Source of the DNA: a virus
Direction: 5' to 3' (one strand)
Virus record (IMG/VR): IMGVR_UViG_3300044695_002148
Coordinates: 1-31,078 of that record
Length of the DNA stretch: 31,078 bases
This document shows positions 20,217 through 27,538 of this stretch, one piece after another (the stretch's first letter is position 1; the number at the start of each line of letters is the position of its first letter). The notes below the pieces were generated by a model. It worked only from the letters and a program-made list of their open reading frames with translations. It ran no database searches and was not told the DNA's origin. The translations under genes and the position numbers were made by a program.

Positions 20217-22171
20217 TGCTGAGGACGCACAGAATCGACGAATCCGGAGAGAATAGTGGATTGCAGAGACAGGCGACCAGCGTCTGCGGTTACCTTGAAT
20301 TGCAAAGTATTCCAGCGGCCTTGGCTTATCAGGTTGTAAGCCTTCAGGAACTTCTGGCTTGAGGTGATCGCCAGCGCGGAATCGAGCGTCACGAATGTGT
20401 CCGACATATCCTTGGCCAACGACACTGCGGCGGTCGTGGTGGCGGTAGTGTACGGGTTATCGAAGGCGAACTGAACGCTGTACCCAATCTTGTCAGGGAT
20501 AGGTTCGTTGAGGTTGTAAGCCTTGGTGATCACCGTGGATTCGTAATTCGCACCGCCATCGGTGTATGCGGAGCTTGAGACCGGCGACAACCGGCTGTTC
20601 GGGAGGTAATCGTTGAATGACCAGACCTGGCCCGCTCCCGCTGACACCGAGATGATGTCGCCGGCAAACATGAGGACGGGTCCAAATGTTGAGAACGAGG
20701 TTGGGATGAAGTCGTTAACGATCCAGTTGTCCCAGTAACCAAGCCAAGAGCGGGCCAGTGAGTGGTAGACGATGACCGCGTTGTTCTCGTTGAGCGCACC
20801 TTCGAGTGCGATATCGACGCTGTTCTCGGTCAGGAGCGCGTACTCGCTTTCGATTCCGAGGATCGCTGGTTCCTCGGCAACGAACGGAACCGCCAACAGA
20901 TAGCGGTTGTTCCAGAATACACCGTCGCAGAGATCGAGCTTGGTCTTGTCGATGCGACTGATGAGGTCGTTGATCGGGCTGGAGAGCGCGAGACCTACGC
21001 TAGTCTGGGTACCGGCTTGGATCTGCTGGAGAGATCGGATGCCGTCGCGAGAGAAGAAGAATACGTCAGGACCAACCGCGGTGATGGACCGGTGCGATGA
21101 GCAGCCGATATTGCCGCTGATGAGTGATATGGTCCAATCGGCAGCATCCTGCGTAGGATCGGCATTTACGCTCCAAATAGAGCGTTCCTTGAAGACGATG
21201 AGTTGATAGCCGAACCAAGAGTAGAGGCCCTTGATGGGATCGCCATCGCCACCGATCCGAAGAGACCCGAGAGGATCCCAGGATTCGCCATCGAGGATAT
21301 CCGAGAAGTAGAGGGTATCGGGCTGGATGGATGGATCCGCGGAAACTGCGAACAACCGATTGGTATGGGTGGTTAGATAGATCGGTTGGGCAGGAGGCGT
21401 GAGCGATACAAAGGCTTTGGCGTGAGACGAGGCGGCAGGAGAAATAGTAATCGCTGGAGCGGTCGTATAGCCGCTGCCAGGATTGGTGATCGTTATGAAT
21501 ACGAGATTACCATCGTTAGCAACAACCGCAGTGGCCGTAGCCGTGATGCCGCTGGGAGGGGCTGCGACGGTTATCGTTGGAATGGAGCCGTGATTCGATC
21601 CCTGATTGATGACATCGATGCGGCTGATCTTGCCGGCTGTGGTGGAGCTGTCGAGGTTTGAGCTTGAGACGTATTTCAGCGTTCCGAGACCGTCTGAATA
21701 AAACAATTTGTCATTTAATTGAGCAAAATAGACGTAGGAAGCGGCAGCGTTGAGCGTTGATCCCGAAATCAGGTTGTAGGAAACGCCGGGTGACCCGTAG
21801 TAGAGGCTCTTGGTAGAGGTGCTAAGGTCATTAACAGCGATGACAAGGCGTTCGGAAGCGGCTGTATCGAAGTAGAAACCGGACAATACCGTCGCGTTGA
21901 TTGGAAGGTTACTGCCAAAGTTGGAAGTCGTTGACTCCCAGTTGGTGATGACGTCTTCCCAGTTGGCGGTGATGCTGTTGCCTGCCAGTGAAACGGCTCC
22001 TAGACGGGTGACGAGATTGCCGAAGTCGTCATAATCCATGTTGATGGCCGATTCCATGCTGGTTGCAGGAATGCCATCGGGACGAGTGGCTGAAATTACG
22101 CCGGTCGAAAACCCAGTGCTTCCATCCAGAAGCATCTGGTCATCGAGAGCATCTGAGGATTGGAATGGCAT
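20213..22171 (-). CDS. Tail hub/tubular protein B-like structural protein (652 aa)
   Basis: The N-terminus, RPDGIPATSMESAINMDYDD followed by FGNLVTRLGA, is typical of large podovirus tail-hub proteins (P22 gp10 or T7 gp12-type), where a defined 'ATSMENA..NVD' start is common. The body is beta-rich with propeller-like blades: LYFSDILDGESWDPLGSLRI, GLYSWFGYQLIVFKERSIWS and SHRSITAVGPDVFFFSRDGI. It probably forms the tail tube or nozzle and is positioned right after the connector protein. Length is in the range of this group. The assignment rests on motif layout and context. Confidence 0.78.
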   Translation of the reverse strand: MPFQSSDALDDQMLLDGSTGFSTGVISATRPDGIPATSMESAINMDYDDFGNLVTRLGAVSLAGNSITANWEDVITNWESTTSNFGSNLPINATVLSGFYFDTAASERLVIAVNDLSTSTKSLYYGSPGVSYNLISGSTLNAAASYVYFAQLNDKLFYSDGLGTLKYVSSSNLDSSTTAGKISRIDVINQGSNHGSIPTITVAAPPSGITATATAVVANDGNLVFITITNPGSGYTTAPAITISPAASSHAKAFVSLTPPAQPIYLTTHTNRLFAVSADPSIQPDTLYFSDILDGESWDPLGSLRIGGDGDPIKGLYSWFGYQLIVFKERSIWSVNADPTQDAADWTISLISGNIGCSSHRSITAVGPDVFFFSRDGIRSLQQIQAGTQTSVGLALSSPINDLISRIDKTKLDLCDGVFWNNRYLLAVPFVAEEPAILGIESEYALLTENSVDIALEGALNENNAVIVYHSLARSWLGYWDNWIVNDFIPTSFSTFGPVLMFAGDIISVSAGAGQVWSFNDYLPNSRLSPVSSSAYTDGGANYESTVITKAYNLNEPIPDKIGYSVQFAFDNPYTTATTTAAVSLAKDMSDTFVTLDSALAITSSQKFLKAYNLISQGRWNTLQFKVTADAGRLSLQSTILSGFVDSVRPQQ

Positions 22172-22177
22172 GGCGGA

Positions 22178-22939
22178 TTACAGGATGTCTTGGAACGTGT
22201 AATCGTACAAGCTATCTGGGATGATGCGGCTGATTTGCTGTTGTTGGCCGCGTTCCATGTCTTTCATGATGGAGACCTGAGCGGCTCCTTCTTGGAACTT
22301 GGCTTGGGCTTTACCGTACTGCCGAGAGTATTCGAGGAGATCGCCTTCAGTGTAGGCCATTAGAGCGTTCTCTACGCCTCGCAACTCAAAGTTGGTATCG
22401 TTGGAGATGGTTACCGCCTCACCGAACTGCCGCATCTGCGACTGTTTCTTGGCAAGGATGAACAGGGTGCCATCGGCATTGGGCGTGGGAACGAGCTTGA
22501 TGCGCGGAACACCGGCCTCGCCATAAGCTCCACCGATCAATCGAGTCCAGTTAACAAAGTTGCCGGGGGTGGCTTTACGGCTATCGACGTTGTTCCAAGT
22601 GTTGGGATCGAGCTGGAAGAACGAGACCCATTCCGCGGCGGGCACTTCGATGCCATCGGTATCTCCGGTGACCGTGAAGCGAATGGCTACGGGGAAGTCG
22701 ATGAAGGTATTGTAACCGGTCCCTGAAGCGTAGGCGGAGGCGACGTAATCCGAGAGGGTGATCATCTCATCGCCGGCGGTGACCGGATGAGAGATAATGC
22801 CGAGGGTATCGTTCCACAGGCAGGAATCCCAGATCATCGAGTAGCGGCGGATACAGAACTTCTTGGCCAACGCGATGGTGGCCGAGTCTGTGAACGACAG
22901 CTTGTCGCAAGCCGCTTGAGCCGCTTCGGAGGGTTTCAT
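22178..22939 (-). CDS. Head-tail connector (tail tubular protein A-like), 253 aa
   Basis: The N-terminal half is helical (KPSEAAQAACDKLSFTDSAT, then FCIRRYSMIWDSCLWND), followed by a beta-rich core and a long C-terminal helix with EYSRQYGKAQAKFQEGAAQV. This is the usual outline of a head-tail adaptor that docks under the portal. It sits immediately upstream of the tail-hub gene, as gp11 does before gp12 in T7-like phages. Start: ATGA overlap with the fibre gene. Confidence 0.75.
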   Translation of the reverse strand: MKPSEAAQAACDKLSFTDSATIALAKKFCIRRYSMIWDSCLWNDTLGIISHPVTAGDEMITLSDYVASAYASGTGYNTFIDFPVAIRFTVTGDTDGIEVPAAEWVSFFQLDPNTWNNVDSRKATPGNFVNWTRLIGGAYGEAGVPRIKLVPTPNADGTLFILAKKQSQMRQFGEAVTISNDTNFELRGVENALMAYTEGDLLEYSRQYGKAQAKFQEGAAQVSIMKDMERGQQQQISRIIPDSLYDYTFQDIL

Positions 22940-24216
22940 GCGAAGTATTCTTGCAAGATCATTGAGGAGCTGGTGCGGGCAAGGCTGTCAGCGTTAACTC
23001 CATTAGTAACATCTTGTAATGTTCTGTTTACCCATATTGATGGGAAATTCGTTGGACCAGTGGCGTACAAATGGATCTTGTAAGTAACAGCGGATGCGGA
23101 TGCCGGTGAATCAAGAATCTGGATGAATTGACTAGTGAAAACACTTCCACTAGTAGATCCAGTGCTATTTAAAGGAGCAATGCCGTACAACAATGAACCT
23201 ACGTTATTTGATCCAATTTCCGTTCCATTACGAGTTATTCTGAATGCTCCGTAGGATAAGATTCCGGAAACTCCAACGTTGATAGCTATAGTAACCAACA
23301 CTGTTGAGGCTGTGGATCTAGGAGTAATCGATGTGGTAAGCACCGTTATCTCAGTTCCTGATCCAGCACTTGTGGCAACAAACGGACTTCCTCCAGCGGT
23401 GGAGTCTTGATAGAGAGTCTGTTTTACTTGAGGAGCATTTGTCGCACTTATCCCCAACGAACTGGCGGGAACAACCTTAACCTTGCTAGAATCGTTTGCG
23501 TCAGTGATCAGCACCTTGTCGGCGGCAAGATCTATTGTAGCACTAAGTATATTTGGAACCGTGATCTGATCTGAAAGAATAACTACAAGATCTGCCGGTG
23601 CGCTTCCAAGCGTAGTATCACCGTTAACGGTTAGGTTTGCCGCCAGCGTAGCATTGCCGGTTACGCCAAGGGTTGTGCCAACAGTAGCCGCTCCCGTAAC
23701 AACAGCACTGGCCAACGTAGAGACTCCAGTGACTCCGAGGGTTGTTCCAACAGTAGCGGCTCCGGTCACGCCGACGCTTGCTAGTGTGCTTGCTCCGGTT
23801 ACCCCGAGAGTACCGGTAACAGCGGTGGCACCGGTCAGGGTGGAGGTTCCGGTGACCGCAAGGTTTCCTGGGACCGTAAGATTGCCGGTGAGCGTGGTTG
23901 CTCCGGTGACATTTAGCGCACCGCCTATGGTCGCTGCACCGCTTGTAGCGAGGCTTGATAGGTTGGTAGCCCCGGTGACAGCCAAAGTACCCGCAACAGC
24001 CGTGTTGCCGCTTGCAGCAGCCACTGTGAGCTTGTTAGTGGCTACGCTGAAGTCTCCGGTGGTATTGACTGCGGCGTTGGAGACTTGGAGTGCGGAGTCA
24101 TTGCCGCTGCCGTCGCTGATGGCTTTGAGCGTTGCGCCTACGGTGGAGTTGTCGGAGTTCTTGAGTAGGCCAGTGTAGGTCGATGCAACGCTACTGCCTG
24201 TGAGTGGTATTCCCAT
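22936..24216 (-). CDS. Repeat-rich fibre protein (426 aa)
   Basis: Residues 1-70 look like an attachment domain (MGIPLTGSSVASTYTGLLKN, then ISDGSGNDSALQVSNAA). Residues about 74-200 are a run of pseudo-repeats of the kind GxLxVTGATTLTGNLTV and VTGAATVGTTLGVTG, probably a beta-helix or triple-stranded stalk. Residues about 265-426 are a separate globular beta domain, ending SSSMILQEYFA, probably the receptor-binding tip. Its start has AT-rich ACTGAT and no Shine-Dalgarno. It shares the fibre style but not the tip with the 329-aa fibre at 25399-26388, so the phage may carry two binding proteins, one of them perhaps on the head. Confidence 0.8.
   Translation of the reverse strand: MGIPLTGSSVASTYTGLLKNSDNSTVGATLKAISDGSGNDSALQVSNAAVNTTGDFSVATNKLTVAAASGNTAVAGTLAVTGATNLSSLATSGAATIGGALNVTGATTLTGNLTVPGNLAVTGTSTLTGATAVTGTLGVTGASTLASVGVTGAATVGTTLGVTGVSTLASAVVTGAATVGTTLGVTGNATLAANLTVNGDTTLGSAPADLVVILSDQITVPNILSATIDLAADKVLITDANDSSKVKVVPASSLGISATNAPQVKQTLYQDSTAGGSPFVATSAGSGTEITVLTTSITPRSTASTVLVTIAINVGVSGILSYGAFRITRNGTEIGSNNVGSLLYGIAPLNSTGSTSGSVFTSQFIQILDSPASASAVTYKIHLYATGPTNFPSIWVNRTLQDVTNGVNADSLARTSSSMILQEYFA
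23617..23997. repeat. Degenerate tandem repeats in the fibre gene
   Basis: This part of the fibre gene encodes about eight to ten copies of a 12-17-residue unit ending in VTG or TG (for example VTGAATVGTTLGVTG, twice, nearly identical). The DNA repeats are only partly conserved, so the unit is under protein-level constraint. Copy number may vary among relatives by recombination. Confidence 0.7.
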
Positions 24217-24217
24217 A

Positions 24218-24439
24218 TCAGTTCTTCGGTAAAACGTACCAACCTGCCGGCAGCACCACCTTGGATGGCCCCACCAGCTTCTTATCAGAATCGAATCCGT
24301 AGACGCTGGCCTTTACCGGCTGTGCCAGCATCACCGGATCACCGCTAGGAACGAGGATCACCTTCGTCTGCTGGCAACCCAGGCAGATCGGCAACACGGC
24401 CAGCCAGATCATCCTTGAGGGCCTCGGGAGCTTTACCAT
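24218..24439 (-). CDS. Small lipoprotein-like protein, possible outer-membrane spanin (73 aa)
   Basis: The N-terminus has basic residues, a hydrophobic segment (MIWLAVLPICLGC) and Cys22 after Leu-Gly, an imperfect lipobox (Cys at -3). The mature part, QQTKVILVPSGDPVMLAQPV and LVGPSKVVLPAGWYVLPKN, is a small beta domain. Phage lipoproteins of this size near holins often act as outer-membrane spanins. This one would bring the outer membrane into lysis if the host is diderm. Its start overlaps the 55-aa gene in another frame by 95 bases, echoing the overlap of Rz and Rz1, but the partner lacks a clear transmembrane segment. ATG 24439 is preferred; 24448 is also possible. Confidence 0.6.
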   Translation of the reverse strand: MVKLPRPSRMIWLAVLPICLGCQQTKVILVPSGDPVMLAQPVKASVYGFDSDKKLVGPSKVVLPAGWYVLPKN

Positions 24440-24512
24440 GTTGCACATCGGTAGGTGGTGTTGCTCGTAGGAAGTCGAGGATTGCCCGAAGGATCTGGTA
24501 GACCCAGTTCAC
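24345..24512 (-). CDS. Small protein overlapping the lipoprotein gene (55 aa)
   Basis: The GTG at 24512 overlaps the preceding stop (GTGA). The product starts MNWVYQILRAILDFLRATPP with an amphipathic N-terminal helix and ends in a polar tail with KAPEALKDDLAGRVADLPG. It overlaps the lipoprotein gene in another frame by 95 bases. The helix-plus-polar form and coupling suggest a real small lysis-region gene, but there is no classical transmembrane segment or coiled coil, so it is not a clear inner-membrane spanin. Confidence 0.5.
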   Translation of the reverse strand: MNWVYQILRAILDFLRATPPTDVQHGKAPEALKDDLAGRVADLPGLPADEGDPRS

Positions 24513-24700
24513 GGCTTGGTAACTTCGGCTTCCTTGGCATCCTTAGCCATGATCAAACCAATGCCAGCGGTCACCGCGGCGATGGTCGAGGCGATGTCGA
24601 TGTTGGTCGTAGGATCACCGTCGAAGGCAGCCCGTAAGGCACCACCAACAGCGACCAGTATGGCACCAACACCAGCGAGAGTTGTTTTCGTGTTTTTCAT
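24509..24700 (-). CDS. Small two-hydrophobic-segment protein, holin-like (63 aa)
   Basis: Two hydrophobic stretches (TTLAGVGAILVAVGGALRAA at about 6-25 and DIASTIAAVTAGIGLIMAKD at about 35-54) flank a short polar loop, and the ends are charged. This fits a class II holin or a small membrane protein of the lysis region. Start ATG 24700 overlaps the previous stop (ATGA). Two such genes lie in tandem, so they could be a holin/antiholin pair. Confidence 0.65.
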   Translation of the reverse strand: MKNTKTTLAGVGAILVAVGGALRAAFDGDPTTNIDIASTIAAVTAGIGLIMAKDAKEAEVTKP

Positions 24701-24867
24701 TTGGATTTGAACAGCCTATAGGCTCCGTAACAGGCGCAGGCTAAGCCGATCAGCGCGGTGATAAGGCGAACCCAGTCGGTCAGTACCGGAAGAAACGAAA
24801 CAGCGGTGGCACCTGCCGCTGCTGCTAGGCTGAGTCCAGGGCTGGTGCTGCTGTTCGTTGGTTCCAT
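24697..24867 (-). CDS. Small membrane protein, holin-like (56 aa)
   Basis: The ORF begins MEPTNSSTSPGLSLAAAAGA, continues TAVSFLPVLTDWVRLITALI and ends GLACACYGAYRLFKSK. The N-terminal 12-28 region is Ala-rich and hydrophobic, residues 33-50 form a clear transmembrane helix, and the end is basic. Its ATG shares one base with the preceding stop (TAATG), and it overlaps the next gene by ATGA. Its size and topology suit a holin. No cognate endolysin was seen in the window. Confidence 0.65.
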   Translation of the reverse strand: MEPTNSSTSPGLSLAAAAGATAVSFLPVLTDWVRLITALIGLACACYGAYRLFKSK

Positions 24868-25016
24868 TACTCGGATTTAGGCTGTGCGGCGTTGAGGATG
24901 ATGTCTGCCAGAGGAACGCCAACCTTAGCGTTCTGATAGCCACCGGCCTTGATGGCAATGTCGATGAGTTGGAGGAGGCTATTCACCTGCTCGGTGCTGA
25001 GTTCGATCTTGATCAT
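24867..25016 (-). CDS. Small hydrophilic helical protein (49 aa)
   Basis: The ORF reads MIKIELSTEQVNSLLQLIDI, then AIKAGGYQNAKVGVPLADII and a polar end. It begins at an ATGA overlap with the 124-aa gene. The pattern of a short beta start, helix and loop resembles small phage proteins near fibres, but no name can be given. Confidence 0.6.
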   Translation of the reverse strand: MIKIELSTEQVNSLLQLIDIAIKAGGYQNAKVGVPLADIILNAAQPKSE

Positions 25017-25387
25017 GCGGAGGCAGTATTGAGAACCACAACAGGCTCCGCAACCTTAACCGGAGGCGGCACCGGCACCCACGGCAACGGCGGAGCGATG
25101 ATCGGCGGATTGATCTGATTCTCGATCTGCTGCGTCACGTTCGCTTCGATAGCCGCTTGATCGACGCTATTGGCGTAGCACCAACCAAGCACCTGTTCCT
25201 GCGTCAGGTCAGGATATGGCGTGAAGTCACCAGTCGGCGGCTGGAACGAGCAGGAGCCGTAGCAGGTGCCGCTGTATTGATCTTGAGTGCCGTTGCAACG
25301 CCAGTCGGCGGTGATGACGACATCGGGATTGCTGCCTTCGATGGGCTTAACGAGAAGGCGTTCGATGATCCAAGAGAGGGTAATCAT
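25013..25387 (-). CDS. Conserved-type phage protein near fibre genes (124 aa)
   Basis: The sequence has MITLSWIIERLLVKPIEGSN, VVITADWRCNGTQDQYSGTC, FTPYPDLTQEQVLGWCYANS and a Pro-rich end, PPLPWVPVPPP. The W-rich beta start followed by a 'Tqeq v.gW' helix is a layout I associate with small conserved phage proteins of unknown function near tail-fibre genes. It probably folds as a compact beta domain with a flexible tail. It is coupled by ATGA to the 49-aa gene. Confidence 0.7.
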   Translation of the reverse strand: MITLSWIIERLLVKPIEGSNPDVVITADWRCNGTQDQYSGTCYGSCSFQPPTGDFTPYPDLTQEQVLGWCYANSVDQAAIEANVTQQIENQINPPIIAPPLPWVPVPPPVKVAEPVVVLNTASA

Positions 25388-25398
25388 GGTCGTTTAAA

Positions 25399-26388
25399 TT
25401 AGGCGGCTGCGATTGTGGTGATGGTGCCAGAGCTTCCACGGAACTTCAGCGCACCGGACTCGACGTAGAGTTGACCGCCAGTTACGTTAGCCGTAGGAGC
25501 GGTTCCGTTGGCAATCTGGATAGTTTTGGCAGCGGTGGTTCCAGCAGTAGCTAAACCGACAAGCAAGTTTCCAGAGGAGTCGATTGTGAGTCTGGCGGTG
25601 TTGTTAGTTGCGATGACAACCGGATAAGCTCCGGTGCTACCAATGCACAGCGAGTAAGGTTGGCCGTACAATCGACCACCGACAGAGTTATCAACTCCAA
25701 TGAAGTAGTTGCCACCAGTGTTGAGGAAATTGATAGCAACAGAATTGGTTCCTGTACTCGCTTCCAGCTTCAAGGCAGAGTTATCTGGATTTGCTGACAC
25801 AAACAATCCTTTTCCAGCCACAGTCAATTTCTCAACCGCACTCGCACCAATCCCCAACCCCGTAGAGTTGAGGGTCATGGCGGTGGAGCCAGCTACGGAC
25901 CAAGTGGAGATGCCGGTAGCGTCGATTACATAGCGAACTCCTAATGCGCCACCAGCACCATCTGCCGTGTATATGGTCAGTCCGCCAGTTCCAGAAGTTC
26001 CAACATTAGCTCCAGCATTTCCGCTGTTTCTAAATTCTAAAAATCCAGCACCAGCTTTATCCAAAATCAAACCATCCGCTGCTGTAATACGGGCAGCACC
26101 GACCACATCCAATACATAACCCGAAGCAGGAGTCGCCGTACCAATACCCACCCGATTATTCGTCGAATCAACCTTCAGCGTCGAGGTATCCACCGTCAGA
26201 TCGCCGGTGATGGTGGCGGAGGCGAGGGTGGCGGTGCCGGATGCTCCGAGGATGTTGTTTACGCTGATCTTCTTAGTCGTACCAGATGCCGCCATCGTGG
26301 TATCGCTGACATCAACGATAGGGATAACGTCATTAGCCGGATCAGCGGCGGTCAACGCCGTCAGTGCTGTGATCTTTGTGTCTGCCAT
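25399..26388 (-). CDS. Fibre protein with trimeric beta repeats (329 aa)
   Basis: The N-terminal 60 residues (KITALTALTAADPANDVIPI and VDVSDTTMAASGTTKKISVN) are a common adaptor of phage fibre and head-fibre proteins. The body is beta-repeat rich, with RVGIGTATPASGYVLDVVG, GLGIGASAVEKLTVAGKGLF and NLLVGLATAGTTAAKTIQI. These 'vGIGT..P...LdV.G' units are typical of beta-helical fibres. It ends GALKFRGSSGTITTIAAA. It lies right after small head proteins, so it could be a capsid fibre rather than a tail fibre. Start ATG is preceded by AGAATAAT without a Shine-Dalgarno. Confidence 0.8.
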   Translation of the reverse strand: MADTKITALTALTAADPANDVIPIVDVSDTTMAASGTTKKISVNNILGASGTATLASATITGDLTVDTSTLKVDSTNNRVGIGTATPASGYVLDVVGAARITAADGLILDKAGAGFLEFRNSGNAGANVGTSGTGGLTIYTADGAGGALGVRYVIDATGISTWSVAGSTAMTLNSTGLGIGASAVEKLTVAGKGLFVSANPDNSALKLEASTGTNSVAINFLNTGGNYFIGVDNSVGGRLYGQPYSLCIGSTGAYPVVIATNNTARLTIDSSGNLLVGLATAGTTAAKTIQIANGTAPTANVTGGQLYVESGALKFRGSSGTITTIAAA

Positions 26389-26389
26389 A

Positions 26390-26629
26390 TTATTCTACGG
26401 TTAAAATGAATTTGTCGGATGCTTCGGTTAAAATGAGATCGGTGCCCTGCTCAGTTGCCATTCGATCGTAGGTGCCAAAAGACAACACGATCTTCCCAGT
26501 TCCATCCTCTTGCAGTACGAAGAACTCGTCTTCCTGCAATAGATCCCGGCGCACGATCGGCAGATCGGCGGGCGTGACGTTTCCGCCAGACCCACTCGAA
26601 GCCAATCGTGTTCCAAGAGCGAGTGTCAC
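26390..26629 (-). CDS. Small beta-rich structural protein (79 aa)
   Basis: The GTG at 26629 is the only start near the end of the preceding gene; the frame reaches 26740 but that part overlaps its neighbour in-phase with nothing recognisable. The product includes TPADLPIVRRDLLQEDEFFV, KIVLSFGTYDRM and GTDLILTEASDKFILTVE. The repeated 'd.lvLtEd..d.iv..' is usual in small phage attachment or decoration proteins upstream of fibres. Function is inferred only from context. Confidence 0.6.
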   Translation of the reverse strand: MTLALGTRLASSGSGGNVTPADLPIVRRDLLQEDEFFVLQEDGTGKIVLSFGTYDRMATEQGTDLILTEASDKFILTVE

Positions 26630-26631
26630 GG

Positions 26632-26898
26632 TTAGGAGCTGATGATTCCGTTGAACGCGACCACCTGACCACTGGAAATCTGGAAGCTCGTAATCGGTCC
26701 AGGAAGCGTAATGCCAGCGGGGATAGCCACTGTGGACCAAGAGCCGCTGATTCCATTACCGGTGATCGAAGTGAAAGTAGTTACGGCAATCGTGGTGATC
26801 GCAACGAATGGGCCAGTGGTCAACGCGGTAGAGGTCACGAGCTGGAAGCCCGCATTGCCCATCGAATACTCGGTTGCCAGATTAGATTCTATGCTCAT
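26632..26898 (-). CDS. Small beta-rich protein, possible head decoration (88 aa)
   Basis: The protein is hydrophobic, Thr/Ser-rich and nearly free of charged residues after the first 10: AGFQLVTSTALTTGPFVAIT, then SITGNGISGSWSTVAIPAGI. It looks like a single beta-sandwich. ATG 26898 overlaps the preceding stop (ATGA) and is preferred over a TTG three codons earlier. It lies among head accessory genes and could be a capsid decoration or fibre base, without a recognised family. Confidence 0.6.
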   Translation of the reverse strand: MSIESNLATEYSMGNAGFQLVTSTALTTGPFVAITTIAVTTFTSITGNGISGSWSTVAIPAGITLPGPITSFQISSGQVVAFNGIISS

Positions 26899-27149
26899 AT
26901 GTCCCAAATTTTACGGATCTGATTCTTGCTGAAAGTGCTTTCAAAGCGGGTACCCTGCCGGTCTTCCATCCGGCTAAAGCCCTGCTTCACCTTGTCCTTG
27001 AGTTCGGCTTCGCGGGCAAAACCGGTAACCCCGAAGCGGGCTACCGGCTGCCTCGTCCAGCGTTCACCCTTGATCACAAGAGAATCGGTTCCCATCGGAG
27101 CGATTTGCTCCAAGGACTTGCCTTTGTTCTCGAAGGTGTAGATCGGCAT
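26895..27149 (-). CDS. Small basic protein with a beta start (84 aa)
   Basis: MPIYTFENKGKSLEQIAPMG resembles the first strand of FmdB-like zinc ribbons but the expected Cys pairs are absent. The rest is basic and helical (REAELKDKVKQGFSRMEDRQ). Lying between capsid and fibre genes, it is probably a minor head protein. No function is assigned. The start at 27149 follows the previous stop by one base. Confidence 0.65.
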   Translation of the reverse strand: MPIYTFENKGKSLEQIAPMGTDSLVIKGERWTRQPVARFGVTGFAREAELKDKVKQGFSRMEDRQGTRFESTFSKNQIRKIWDI

Positions 27150-27150
27150 G

Positions 27151-27537
27151 TTAAGACTCCATCTCGCTGTCGTACTCGGAAACCATGTTTCGCATACCTT
27201 CTTCGTCCATTGGTTCCATAGATTCCTTGCCGGCCTTCTCGTACTCGGCGGGCATACCGTTCACGCTTTGGATCTCAACGTAAGCCTCACCATTTTCAAG
27301 CTTCTTGAGAATACCCCGAACTTCCTGTAGGACAACTTCATCACCAACCTCGGGGGAAGCCTGTTGGCCATCTTCCGTGTCAGTGGAAAGAGCCTCGACT
27401 GGAATCGCAATCATTGGCGCATTGTTGTCAGCCTCATCACATCCGCAAGCGGAATGAGAAGGGGCACCACCGATTTCTCGACGATGCCCCTTTGGGCCGA
27501 CGGCAATCACCATGATGGTGGCCGTCTTAGGTCGCAT
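27151..27537 (-). CDS. Small acidic protein after the capsid gene (128 aa)
   Basis: After an N-terminal strand, TATIMVIAVG, and a Cys pair (SACGCDE), there is SPEVGDEVVLQEVRGILKKL, then ENGEAYVEIQSVNGMPAEYE, then an acidic helical tail. The central section looks like a small beta barrel. It is directly downstream of the major capsid gene with one base between them, so it is probably a head-associated protein. No family is recognised. Confidence 0.65.
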   Translation of the reverse strand: MRPKTATIMVIAVGPKGHRREIGGAPSHSACGCDEADNNAPMIAIPVEALSTDTEDGQQASPEVGDEVVLQEVRGILKKLENGEAYVEIQSVNGMPAEYEKAGKESMEPMDEEGMRNMVSEYDSEMES

Positions 27538-27538
27538 A

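Noticed and set aside
23654-24178. A 174-codon plus-strand frame opposite the fibre repeats
   Set aside because: Its Val/Ala/Pro repeats are only the reverse reading of the fibre's VTG repeats.
26741-26895. An extended start for the 79-aa gene at 26740
   Set aside because: The extension lies fully in the preceding gene and has no recognisable sequence; GTG at 26629 just after the previous stop fits better.
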